DNA of 64,000 bases, taken from assembly GCA_034359265.1 (NCBI GenBank), contig CP136896.1, positions 13,051,501-13,115,500 of the forward strand, written 5' to 3'. This DNA comes from Canna indica. Its lineage: Eukaryota; Streptophyta; Magnoliopsida; Zingiberales; Cannaceae. The translations under genes were made by a program, and so were the position numbers. Below the pieces are notes generated by a model that searched no databases, was not told the origin of the DNA, and worked only from the letters and a program-made list of their open reading frames with translations. Positions 10,277-20,879 of the stretch are shown in pieces (the first letter of the stretch is position 1; each line of letters starts with the position of its first letter).

Positions 10277-10829
10277 GTTCTATACAACTACGGAGCAAGG
10301 AAGGTGGTGTTGATAGGAGTAGGTCGGATCGGGTGCAGCCGCAACGAGTTGGCTCGGAACAGCCCCAATGGCGTCAACTGCATCGAAGAGATCAATAGCG
10401 TTGTCGAAATGTTCAACACCAGGCTGATTCGCTTGGTGGATGAGTTCAACACTTTGGATGGCGCTCATTTCACTTACATCAATGGCTATGGGATATTTGA
10501 TGACATCTTGAGGAATTTTGCGGCTTATGGTATATATGCATATAGATTGATTGGCTAATACCTATCTGAATTAATTGCTAATGTAATTAATGGTGATTAA
10601 TGCAGGTCTTAGAATGACAAATACGAGGTGCTGTGGAGTGGGGAGAAACAATGGGCAGATAACATGCTTGCCGATGCAGGTTCCGTGCACCAACAGGAAT
10701 GAGTACCTCTTCTGGGATGCATTCCACCCATCAGAGGCTGCAAACATCGTCATTGGGAAAAGATCTTACAATGCTCAGTCACCAAATGATGTCTACCCCA
10801 TGGACATCCATACTTTGGCAAGGATCTGA
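10277..10829 (+). pseudogene. GDSL esterase/lipase, last two exons
   Basis: Exons 10277-10529 and 10606-10829 (stop) splice in frame. They encode the C-terminal half of a plant GDSL lipase: VLYNYGARKVVLIGVGRIGC, then GYGIFDDILRNFAAYG, the cysteine-rich CCGVGRNNGQITCLP, and the catalytic Asp/His block FWDAFHPSE. The enzymes are usually secreted hydrolases of about 360 residues. The catalytic GDS serine block and the signal peptide, which lie in upstream exons, are absent within the preceding kilobase, so this is a 5'-truncated piece although its own frame is clean. It could be expressed only if fused to foreign upstream exons. Confidence 0.88.
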
Positions 10830-11306
10830 TCGATGTTGCAGCTGATCTGGTTGAATATATATGTAAGAGAGTGGCTAGTTCTGGTTGATTTGTTTTATTT
10901 CTGATCATTGAGATCGATCGACCTGTTATTAGGTTTTGTATTTGATAATGGATTTTCATGTTGGTTGTTAATTTTGTTGATAATAGATTTGTATTTTGTT
11001 AAGATTTGTATGTTGGTTATGATTTTGCACTAAACAATTTGGTTGATGTTAGGGAAGATTTGACTTTTAGTAAGATTTGTATTTGTTTGATAATATACTC
11101 GATTGTAGATGCTCGGTACTTAGTTGTTTTGGTTACGAAAATGACACTATTATTTGGTTATGAAAATATGAGTTTTTTTTCTTGACTTGTTGTATATATA
11201 TATTTGGGACTGGGTAATAAAAAATTTGATGTGTGATTTCCCTTCTAGGTTGTATACAGGAAAATGAAATTTCATATGGATATGAATATTTTAATTATAA
11301 AATGTA
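10830..11306. other. GDSL 3' flank
   Basis: T/G-rich DNA with short imperfect repeats of 'ttgataatag/aagatttgta' type. No gene. Confidence 0.4.
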
Positions 11307-11699
11307 TTACCAACGGATGTCTTTGTTGGTAATACCAACGGATGTCAGTTGGTAATACCAACAGATACCTTTGTTGAATCTGTTAGATGATATCCGTTGG
11401 TGCTCCCAACGGATATGATATCCGTTGGTGTTACCAGCAGATACTAGTCCCGTTGGCATCACCAACAGAGTATATTTCGTTGGTGTTACCAACGGATAAT
11501 ATTTTCCGTTGGTGTTACCAACGAACATTAATTACCATTGGAGTTACCAACGGATATAATAATATTCGTTGGTAATACCTAGTATGGTCAACACCGACGT
11601 ATTTACCAACAAATAATCTGTTGGTAATAGATTACCAACGGATTTTTGAGTATTACCAACGAATTTAGTCCGTTGGTGATACCCTATTTTTTTTTAGTG
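11307..11699. mobile_element. CACTA-type 3' end with subterminal repeats
   Basis: A dense array of the word 'taccaacgga' and its complement 'tccgttggta' in both orientations runs to an end reading TTTTTTTTTAGTG at 11699, i.e. CACTA on the opposite strand. Terminal CACTA plus short direct and inverted subterminal repeats is diagnostic of En/Spm-like elements. The opposite end was not found. The tandem module resumes immediately after, at about 11700, so this end may border the gene-fragment cluster 6.5-11.3 kb. Confidence 0.65.
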
Positions 11700-12082
11700 C
11701 AACCCTGCGCGCCTTCTCTCTGCCGCCTAGGGATGCGTGAGGCTCCCCCTTGGAGCCGTACGGTCATCCCAATATTTTATGTTTCATCTCTTTCATTAAT
11801 GTAGTCAAATTACTAAAGTGCTCACTCAACTTAAGCTAGCCTAGACTCAACCAAACCACTTACAACTCAATTTCCAGATCCAACTCGAACTCAATATCCA
11901 AAAACACTCTAAATTAAATAAATCCTTCACGCACAAGGGCTATACCTCCAATCATGCCCTCCGGCGATTTGCTTACCCGCTCCGTTGTGCTTCCCAGCTT
12001 TCCCACTGCACCATTAATTAATTAAAATTAGCACAAGTATTACATGAAACGACGAATCTTTGCCTCATGGCATTGAATTAGT
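11700..12082. repeat. tandem-module segment, copy 2
   Basis: Matches 36530-36922 and 61580-61955: starts '..ccttctctctgccgccta' and runs through 'ctcgaactcaatatccaaaa' to the gag-like region. Non-coding. Confidence 0.75.
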
Positions 12083-12375
12083 GATGAGGTACAACCTACC
12101 ATTGCTATTGGTGATGAAGTTTATACACAATAACAACTTGAGCATGATTTTGATATGATGCATGATAAATTTAGAGCTATTAGAAAAAACATGAGTGAAC
12201 TTAGAAAAGAAAAAAAAAAGAGAGAGAGAGAATGAAAATGATGCTTTGAATTCATCCTATGATACTCTTAAAAGGGATTTTGATGATTTGAAAAATGAAA
12301 ACAATGCCTTGAGAGATGAAGATGTATCATTGAAAACTGATAAAGCATCACTAGAACTTTGGGCAGCAAAATTCA
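12083..12375 (+). pseudogene. Copia gag-like coiled-coil fragment (copy 2)
   Basis: Reads DEVQPTIAIGDEVYT and, after a frame break, a heptad-rich stretch (YDTLKRDFDDLKNENNALRD). Such coiled-coil sequence follows the zinc knuckle in gag of SIRE-like Copia elements. An A/G-rich expansion at 12207-12232 shifts the frame. The copy at 36923-37215 is uninterrupted. Confidence 0.65.
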
Positions 12376-12644
12376 ACAGCCAAGAGAGGAGGAAGGGGGC
12401 GACAGGAAGGTGGAGAAATTTGGGCGGCAAGAGAGGAAAGGTAGGTGGCTTATTATCTCTCATGCTGCAGCCCACTCCTATTAATATAGGCAACCTTTCC
12501 AAAATTCAAATCTCATTTGAACTATGGAAGGGATATCTCAAATTTATCCTTACGATAGAGCAATCGAATTCTTGACAGAAAATACGTGTGCGAAGTTCGT
12601 TAGAAAATCGCAGAAATTCAAGCGTCGACGGCTTCGGAGGCGAT

Positions 12645-12835
12645 TGTTGGCCTATTGTTTTTAGCGCTGGTCTTAATCTCGGTTTTGATAATAACAAACT
12701 TGGAACTAACTTTTCATTCAAAAATAATCTCAATTTTGGAGGTTGCAAGTTTTTTAGTTATTCACTGGATGATCAAATCAAGGTACAAGATAATGATAGA
12801 ATATAGGGTACACTTTAAGCTATGATACACGTTGG
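12645..12835 (+). mobile_element. LTR 5'-end fragment (module copy 2)
   Basis: Begins TGTTGGCCTATTG and continues 'ttgataataacaaacttgga', the same start seen in the LTRs at 20880 and, reversed, at 30630 and 50992. It is truncated after about 190 bp. Confidence 0.6.
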
Positions 12836-13656
12836 CCAGCTCAGACGAGGACTTCAACCAGGATGCAGTCGATTCCTTGTGAAGGGCAAATAACTACATG
12901 ATGTCAAGTTGTCAACGGGCTAAAAATGTACATAGAGATTATTTTTAAAAATTAAATAGGTTGAGACTTGGGAATGCTTATGATGGGCATTCTAGTAAAT
13001 GACCGAATATAATAATTTCCATACTTGGTTGTCTTATTGTAACTAGTATAAAGCAAATATAAAGGGGCTTTTACATATTTATGCTTTTAAATAGAAAAAA
13101 TATATATTTAGACTTCGTGTGTTGTCAAGATAGAAGAACATTATCCAATTTTTTTTGTTGTCGCAAATATTAAGTTGCGATTGTTAGAAGAATTCCTTAC
13201 ATATGAATAGTATTTTATGAGTATCTCATAATGTGTTTAATAGATAAATTTTAATTAAAGTTATATAATCATGATTATCAATGACAATTCAAATAATGCA
13301 ATTATTTAGTGTCTAAAATATCTTTGTAGTAATGTACAATGTTTTATTCCAAAAATACACAAATATCATGAAAAATGTATTATTTCATTTTTTACAATTA
13401 AATCAAGAAATTTCAATAGATATACATAGTTAAATTTCAGTTATATTATATTATTATTATTATTATTATTGTGGTCAGAGGTCTCAAATCAAGCTAGGTG
13501 GTGACCATTAATTAATTAATTAATTAATTATTATTATTATTAGTAATGTACGATATACGTAAATGTCATATATAAGTGAGATGCTACTGTATACGTTAAA
13601 CTTGCTTTGAGATTTGAAACACCGAGATCTAACGGCATATAGACTATGGGCTAGTG
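12836..13656. other. module DNA upstream of the kinase pseudogene
   Basis: AT-rich, shared with 42072-42600 and 62720-63790. It contains a (TTA)n tract near 13447-13470 and (TTAA)n/(TTA)n tracts near 13508-13542. No coding potential. Confidence 0.6.
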
Positions 13657-13665
13657 TATATATAT
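13657..13665 (+). promoter_or_regulatory. TATA-like box of kinase copy A
   Basis: TATATATAT followed by a pyrimidine-rich leader, about 105 bp before the first ATG (13770). The same arrangement is kept in copies B and C, which suggests a genuine ancestral core promoter was duplicated with the gene. Confidence 0.45.
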
Positions 13666-13772
13666 CCTCCTCCTCCGTCTCCCAGTTCCTATCGTTTTCG
13701 CTCGAGGGCTTTCTCTTTGGGTTCTTTCCTTCTTGGATCATCTGTCGATCACTCCCTCCACGATCCGGAACA

Positions 13773-13815
13773 TGAAGAAGAAGAAGAAGAAGAAGAAGAA
13801 GAAGAAGAAGAAGAA
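13773..13815. repeat. GAA trinucleotide tract
   Basis: About fourteen GAA units right after the ATG of kinase copy A, against about five in copy B. It turns the N-terminus into poly-Lys and adjoins the 110-bp deletion, so slippage or recombination at the tract is a likely cause. Confidence 0.85.
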
Positions 13816-14535
13816 GCGGCGTTTGGCGATTCCACATGTCGGATGATCGGCGCCAGATCAAGAATTGGTGCGGCGAGCACTCCAAGGATTGTGCTGTCGG
13901 CAAGATCGATTCTTGCAGCCACGCGGATGAAAAGGTGAAGCCCTCCGGCCGCAGAGCCGCCGCCGGAGTGGTGGCTACGACTGCCCCTCGCTCCGGGAGT
14001 TCGGCCACTGATTTTTCCGGTCGTGCCTCAAGAGGAAGCTGGAATGCGTTGAGTCCAAGACACGCACCGGAAGGAAGAAAATGCTGGAGAACGAATGCAT
14101 TCTTGGACGAGAAATCGGAAAAGGGAGGTTTGTGCCTTGTACGGTTGTGCCGGAGCAAGGTGAATGGCGAGAAATTCGCCTGCAAGATTCTTCCTATGAA
14201 CAGTGAGGAGACGGTGCACCGTGAGGTGGAGATCCTGCAGCACATATCAGGCCACCCTGGCATTCTTACCACAAAGGCTGTTTTTGAGGACTGTGAGCTA
14301 ATTCATCTTGTGATGGAGTTCTGCTCTGGGGGCTGGATTATTGACCAGATAAGCAAGGAACGAAGCTATTCAGAGCAGAGAGCAGTCACTCTGATAAAGG
14401 AGTTAATATCTGTTGTCAAATATTGCCACGAGATGGGCGTAGTGCACAGGGATATTAAGCCCGAGAACATTCTTCTTGCGACCTCCGCAAGGTTGAAGCT
14501 TGCTGGCTTTGGATTGGCAGCCGGAGTTACAACAG

Positions 14536-16837
14536 GTATTGATTTTACCTTGCTTTATGATAGTTATTTTTATATTAGCATGCCATCCATGTATTAGTAT
14601 GCTAACTTGACAACACAAATTTATTGCATTACATCTCCATTCAAATGCATGTTTCTATCTTGATTATTTGCATATAGTCATGTCGGTCATTGTTAATTAC
14701 TCTCCTACAATCATTGACACATTGTTATATGAGTGGTTGTAATTGTATTTGATAGAAAGAAATGAAGTGTTTGGTTCTTGATTTGCTTTAGGATTTATGC
14801 CTTAATAAATATCTTTTACATATTACAATAGCTCGATAGAAAGAAATGAAGTGTTTGGTTCTTGATTTGCTGCAGGATTTATGCCTTAATAAATATCTTT
14901 TACATATTAGAATAGCTCGGTATTCAATAGGAAGAACTTGGAAGAGTGAATTGGGTAGGAAATAATTTGTTTAATGAAATGAAATTAGAACCTTTATTGC
15001 CTTAATTGATTACAGCACACAATCTTTTAGATTTTCCACATCTGGACAAATGTTGCAAGCATCAAGATCAACTTAGACACCCTCTAAGACCATTGGTTAA
15101 GGTACAAATGATGACTTGATTGTAGTTTTCATTCCCATTGTGACACTAGAAAAGTTCTGGTCTAGCCTTAGTTCTTATATAATTAATCTTTGTGAGGGCG
15201 AGCCTTGTTTAGTTTTTGTAATAATTCCAATATTATTTTTTCAATATAAAACATGTGCAAATGATTTCAAGAAAAGACCTACCAGTTCAAGAAGGTCAGA
15301 AGATAATTTTGAATCTGTTCAGAATGCATATTACATTTTGTTTGTTTTGAGAGAAAAGTTTCAGTGTCCCGTTCTATTAGGACTTGGCAAATGAATTCTC
15401 CCGCTAGTGTGTCTTCTTGCAATTTTGTTGAATCTTCTTTATGGTCCAGATGGAAAGAAAGCAAATGATGATCATGTTTTGTTTATATAGGATCCGGAGC
15501 AAATGATTATTGGTTCAACCTGGATAAACTTTAGTTGGGAGTTTTGGATAAATAATCAGCTCAAGAGTGGATTAGAGTTATGCTTTAACCTAGATAATCT
15601 AATAATATTGATTGTTCAATAAAAAAAATAGTAGCTTGTGACCTAGATAACCTAATTTGTCAGCTAGCAAGCATTTAAGCAAAAAAATAAAAAGAAAGTT
15701 GAAAGCATTGTTTCAAGGAGCGGTTCATGCAACAGCATGTGCATACATATATATGCAGTTGGGCCAACAAACTGAAGCCACATCGCGAATCGCAAGAGAA
15801 TTGAGTTCAAGTCCAAATCAAATTTAGAGTACAGGCGAAGTAGACATGGGCCAAATGATTGGCTTGTATCTTTTACAATGGATCAATATCCTGCACTAAC
15901 AGATATTAAATTCTCAAGTATCTTTTAGGTAGAAAAGTTTCACCTTATATTTCAGCCAAATAAATAATTAGACTCGAGCTTATGCCATTTAAAATTGCTG
16001 CTGTTATGGGACTACTCAATCTATGTCGCTGGGCAATGGCCTCTTAATTTACTTCATCCAAGATCTGCAATGTTGTTGTGGACTGGTGGGCGAAGTGGCA
16101 ATGAGATTGCTCATTTTTTTTAGGTGGTTCACTACCTTTATTTGCAAACTCATTATTTTTTGGTATCCAAGACATTTTTTACAAGTTATAATTGAATTAC
16201 TGATAAAATTGAGTCATACAAACATGAATTTTGCTGGCTTCAACGGTAATCTTGTTTCTGACTGCATATTAACCTCTAGTTTGATTGATATGTTGCAAAG
16301 ATGTAAGGCATGTTTTCTAAGTGCACTATGGTATAATCTAGGACAAAATTACCATTGGTATGAAGCCCATGCTTGTCATTCTAATTCAGGTTCTATTTGA
16401 TTTGTATATGTTTGCAAGAAAATGTCTTTGCAGCATAGTTTGAAAAATCAGCTGGTTTCACATTTGAACCAGCCAAGTTCGATCAAGATCCAGAGTGGTT
16501 TACTCCAAGGTTTACTCCAATTTTGCATGAATGAACACTGAACTCCTTTTTGGTTAAATCTATAAGTATGCAGTTAAACTCGGCCTTGAAAATCAGTTCA
16601 ATTTTTCTTTGCCTTTATTAGTATTTGTTGATTGACATGAACTGACAATGTTTAAGATGATAATATGACTGTATGAGTAATTAAAAATTTGCACATTCTC
16701 GTAATACAACTATGTACCTGTTACTATTTTTACTTCATTTCAATATATGTGTGATTGCTACAGAGTACTAATGACTCTTAATGGTTAATTGGTGCTTATT
16801 TTTTCATTCTGAGAATCTTTTTATTTAAACATGTCAG
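14536..16837. other. intron of kinase copy A
   Basis: Non-coding, collinear with 43622-45807 of copy B. A block of 84 bp beginning 'gatagaaagaaatgaagtg' is present twice in tandem at 14751 and 14835 (to about 14918) but once in copy B, so this small duplication arose after the units separated. Confidence 0.75.
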
Positions 16838-17131
16838 AAGTTGTCTAGTATTGTTGGAAACCTAGTATATTTGGAAGCAGAGGTACTCATGGGGGAACTA
16901 TTATGAGGAAGTAGATATCTGGGCTGCTTGTGTTCTCTCCTCCATTTGCTCTTGGTTTGCAGGCTTCCTTTTAAGGGAGCATCTTTGGAAACCAGCATTG
17001 ATGAAATTAAAAATTTGCGGCTTGACTTCACCAATGGGGTCTGGGAATCCATATCAGACCTGGCATGTGACATGGTTAGTAGGATGCTTACTCGGGATGT
17101 CTCTAAAAGGATCACTGGTGATGAAATTATG

Positions 17132-18011
17132 AGTGAGTTAAACTTCTGTGGTTTCTCACTCTATGCTTGTTTGTGTTTGCTTCTGGTTTTGTTAAATTGA
17201 TGTATTACTCTGATATCAGGTCGCCCCCGAATTGCTGCACTTACCGTTCGCTCTCTGCAGAGAGTTCTACTTTGAAGTTGGAGGAGTGCATTTGTTGCTT
17301 TGTTGACGCTCTTGCCGCAGTTGTGTCATGCATTTCAATATTTGTGACAAAACGTAGCAGGCTTTGTCCTCTGGTGGGTCCAACCCATCAGCAGTGATCT
17401 TCTGACCTGAAAGCTAATCTCTGTACAGCATTCTGACCTCCGATGTAGAGAAACCATCGCTGACCTATGCACATTTTTAATGACAGAGTTCGATATTCAG
17501 GTGTTGATGGATGATGATATGGCCATCTTATTGACAACAATTAATGTTATTTCTCTCTACTCACTACCATAGAGGTCTTAGGTATTTGAGATGGTTCATG
17601 AATAATCAATTAGTTTCGTTGTTGCATAACTTGGTAACTCTGAAGTTGGCATGTAAATGATAATTGCCATTGTTGTTGACTAACGCACTTACACTTTGTT
17701 TTAGTTGAAAAATCTTTTTGCTGGTCACTTCTCATGACCGAATGTTTGTAAATATGTTGTCCATCAATTGGTGACTTAGATTAACTAAAAATGATTAATG
17801 GAGCTAGTTATCATCGGGATTATTTTTCTCCATATCTTGATGCTTTCAAGTACCTAACTGAGTTGCAGATGTGTGCATGCATTACTTCTGTTTTTTGCTT
17901 TTTGCTTTCCTGTTTTTACCTATCATCTACTGTTACCATGTCCACAAACATCCTATTAAAATCCTCTGCAAATCAGGTGGGCAAGTGGAAGTCCAAAACA
18001 AAGGATCTCAT
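17132..18011. other. kinase copy A 3' region
   Basis: Collinear with 46097-46929. It has short open stretches that may be C-terminal exons (17218-17400, and 'SGGQVEVQ' near 17975) but none could be matched to the family. It also forms the loop of the inverted exon pair. Confidence 0.45.
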
Positions 18012-18700
18012 GGTAAGAAGAATTTTTTCGGGCTTAATATCCCTGTGCACTACGCCCATCTCGTGGCAATATTTGACACCCGATATTACCTCCTTTATCA
18101 GAGTGATTGCTCCTTGCTCTGAATACCTTCTTTCCTTGCTTATGTGGTCAATAAGTCAGCCTCCAGAGCAGAGCTCCATCACAAGATGGATTAGCTCGCA
18201 GTCCTAAAAAACAGCCTTTGTGGTAAGAATGCAACGGGGTCTGATATGTGCTGCATGATTTCCACCTCATGGTGCACCGTCTCCTCACTATTCCTAGGAA
18301 GAATCTTGTAGGCGAATTTCTCGCCATTCACCTTGCTCCGGCACAACCGTACAAAGCGGAACCTCCCTTTCCCGATTTCTCGTCCAAAAATGTATTCGTT
18401 CTCCAACATTTTATTCCTTCCGGTGCACGTCTTAGGCTCAATGCAACCCAACTTCTTCTTGAGGCACGATCGAAAAAATCCATCGCCGCACTCTTGGAGC
18501 GATGGGCAGTCTTAGCCACTCCAGCAGCCGCTGTCGCCGGAGAGCTCCACCTTTTCATCCGAGTGGTTGCAAGAATCCATCTTGCCAGCAGCATAGTCCT
18601 TCGAGTGCTCGCCGCACCAATTCTTGATCTGGCGCCGATCATCCTCCATGTGGAATCCAACATTTTCCCCATTTCAATCCCAATTCCTCTTCCTCCTCCC
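18012..18700 (-). pseudogene. PEPKR2: PEPKR2-like exon 1, inverted partial copy A'
   Basis: The reverse strand encodes the same first exon as copy A: CLKKKLGCIEPKTCTGRNKM, then LENEYIFGREIGKGRFRFVR, LCRSKVNGEKFAYKIL and KYCHEMGVVHRDIKPE. Here the N-terminal segment and kinase start are in one frame, unlike copies A and B, broken by a single TAA before 'DCPSLQE'. Downstream a frameshift after MQHISD and a stop in the CSGG region break it, and the DFG end is lost at about 18012. It lies 3.5 kb from copy A in opposite orientation, so the two exons could pair as a long hairpin. Confidence 0.85.
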
Positions 18701-20278
18701 GGCTCTTCAAGAATTTGTAACTTTGTGGGAATCTAAACAAGAAAATTTTCTCAATGTTTTACCTCCTAAAGGTCATGATTTTAGTCATAAGTTTTTTTTT
18801 TTGCTTGATTTTCTAATATAGTAGCAACGAATTGAACAGGTGGTGATCGACTCTTATTGGTGATCACAAATTAGTATGAATTAAAGCAAATCATGACATG
18901 ACTTGAAGCAAATGAAGAACATATTGAAGCATATCATGACATGATGTTTGAATTGATTTATTATGTAAATGTATATACAATATATTTTTATTGAAAATTG
19001 TACTTGAATTTAAATTGTGCGGATGCGGTTTTTAGTTGACGGATGCAGATAAAATTGCCACCCATTGTTGTAATGCTACCATTTTTAATAAAATTGCACA
19101 TTTTTATTAGAGCGTCATTTTGATATTTTAATTATAATCTAAAATATGTTCATTAATATTGATCAAGAATTTCATTCTCTTTGATTTATTTACTATAACC
19201 ATTTTTTATATTTTTATAATTTATTTAATTTAATGTCTTTTATTAGAATTCAATTATTGTGAAAATAATAAGTAATAAACATCAATTTTAGCATGATAAG
19301 TTATGAAAATTAAAGTCATACCATTGTAACAATTTTTATGCATTTTAAACTAACTTCAAAAAGTGAAAATTTTTATCTTCGAAACTAGACATGTATTCGT
19401 AAAGAGGTCTACCTCTTTGGTAGCTCGTCGTATTTATGATTGAGAAAGACTACGAGCTATTCTTATATGTATCTTTTTGGTATATGTAGAAGCAGTGATA
19501 GATATTCAAACGAGATATATGACTAATCTACTTCTACAGTGTTCTATTTTACTCAAACGAAAATGTATTTTCAATTAACTTGAAGAAGTTTTCTACTCAA
19601 AGAAAGTTGTTTAATCACAGTTTAATATATCAACTTGCCACTTAACCAAGTTTTCTTTGGCATCTACTGACGCATGTTTTACAGGTTCCAAGTCCTATTT
19701 GACCAGTTGTTTTAGCTAATAATTGATATACGTGGGAAGGGATAAAAGGTAGTAAAATATTAATCTTCTTTAATTATATTTAGTACACGTCAATTGATAC
19801 TATAATTCACTCTATCTTCACCCATAATTAGCCATAAATATGTTATCAATTAATTACCTGTTCTTCATTTCGAATTAATTCTAACACAATATAGAAATAT
19901 GATCAAGTTAACCCCAAATTCGAACAAGGAAACGAGTTTCGATCGTTGTAATTCCATCCTCCCATTCTCGTTCAAGTTCATGCTCCACATCATTTTCATC
20001 ATCTATCTCTCATTTTTGCATATCTAAACTCTCATCAAATTGACAAGCTTCTTCTCTCTTTATCCATTGTGGTTCCCACGCCACAAGGGGGCACCCGTTT
20101 TCCTCCCCCTCACCGACTCATGCTTCAAGAAGACCTCCACGGGCGGCAACACTTGGTTAATGACCTCTGTCAATGACACCCTCGAGGAAGAAAATTTATT
20201 GATTTGATTATTATATATTGAAAGCTTTGCCTGGATTTTGTTTGCCATGGTGGATATAATAATTGTTTTCTTGCTCAG
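18701..20278. other. module DNA between kinase and GEM-like exon
   Basis: Collinear with 47741-49418. Mostly AT-rich. A better-balanced stretch at 20050-20190 could be a first exon of the GEM-like gene, but no family motif is visible. Confidence 0.45.
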
Positions 20279-20559
20279 TGAAAACAGGACCTAGCAATAT
20301 TATTGAAGCAGCCATTGGGAGTATTGCTCAAACAACCAAAGTCATAAGTGATGGTGGCTATGAGAAGATATTTCAGCAAACTTTCGAGACACTTCCCAAA
20401 GAGAAGCTTAAAAAGTCATATGCATGCTATCTACCTACATCAGTTGGTCCTGTTGTGGGAGTTTTGTACCTATCTACTGCTAAGCTTAAGCTTGCATTCT
20501 GTACTGATAATCCTCTCTCCTGCAAAGTTGGAGATGAGACTCAATGGATGTTCTACAAG
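20279..20559 (+). pseudogene. GEM-like GRAM-domain exon, unit A
   Basis: An exon bounded by GCTCAG and GTACTT encodes [31 protein letters not shown], and [20 protein letters not shown] up to WMFYK. This is the N-terminal half of the GRAM domain of plant GEM-like/ABA-responsive proteins, which bind membranes or partner regulators. No frameshift is present. The following exon with the rest of GRAM is not visible before the LTR at 20880, so it is a fragment. Unit B has a more decayed copy at 49419-49581. Confidence 0.82.
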
Positions 20560-20879
20560 GTACTTCTGTAAGACGTGGCTCGCATTAATGTGATGTGATC
20601 CACATCATTATCTGAGGATGGTTCATTTATCTATCTCCCCTTTTCCGTTTCAGCCCGTGTTTATCCCTCGACTCGTTCAAGTTTAATTTTTTACCACCTT
20701 TGATGTGAAGATGCGTATATAATTAAATAGGCTGCCAGGGTCCTCGGGCACATCAATAATTTTTACACCATCTTTTTGTGAGTCTAGAGGAGAGCTTGGA
20801 AGAGCCCTCGCAGTGACGCCCGACACGTTACGCGGATTCCAGTTTTGATGACAACAAAACAATGACAAAAGGTTAGTGA
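20560..20879. other. module DNA up to the solo LTR
   Basis: Collinear with 49590-49850. No gene. The last five bases (20875-20879, AGTGA) are the target duplication of the solo LTR. Confidence 0.6.

Larger units (their letters stand above)
13770..17131 (+). pseudogene. PEPKR2: PEPKR2-like Ser/Thr kinase pseudogene, copy A
   Basis: Related to plant PEP-carboxylase-kinase-related kinase 2. Exon 1 (13770-14535, donor GTATTG) holds the N-terminal extension and the kinase up to the activation loop: LCRSKVNGEKFACKIL, EETVHREVEILQHISGHPG, KYCHEMGVVHRDIKPEN. A later exon at 16838-17131 holds LPFKGASLETSIDEIKNLRL and RMLTRDVSKRITGDEIM. Lesions: the N-terminal segment is cut by about 110 bp relative to copy B beside an expanded GAA tract; a 5-bp length change and a TGA near 14010; a 1-bp insertion at about 14127-14140 after the glycine loop; DFG changed to GFG at 14505-14513; a frameshift in the APE region near 16895. 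It cannot make an active kinase. The lesions in exon 1 are shared with copy B, so the duplicated ancestor was already dead. Confidence 0.87.

Noticed and set aside
11307..11699. Array of short repeats that might be taken for a CRISPR-like or satellite array
   Set aside because: The repeats occur in both orientations with irregular spacing and end in TAGTG; CACTA subterminal repeats explain them, and the DNA is from a eukaryote.
13520..14272. 250-codon open frame on the minus strand across the kinase exon
   Set aside because: It is the antisense of the PEPKR2-like exon and its GAA tract; the Leu-rich run is the complement of GAA repeats. The plus strand carries the family motifs.
18248..18736. 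162-codon plus-strand frame
   Set aside because: Complement of the inverted kinase exon A'; the minus strand has the recognisable protein.
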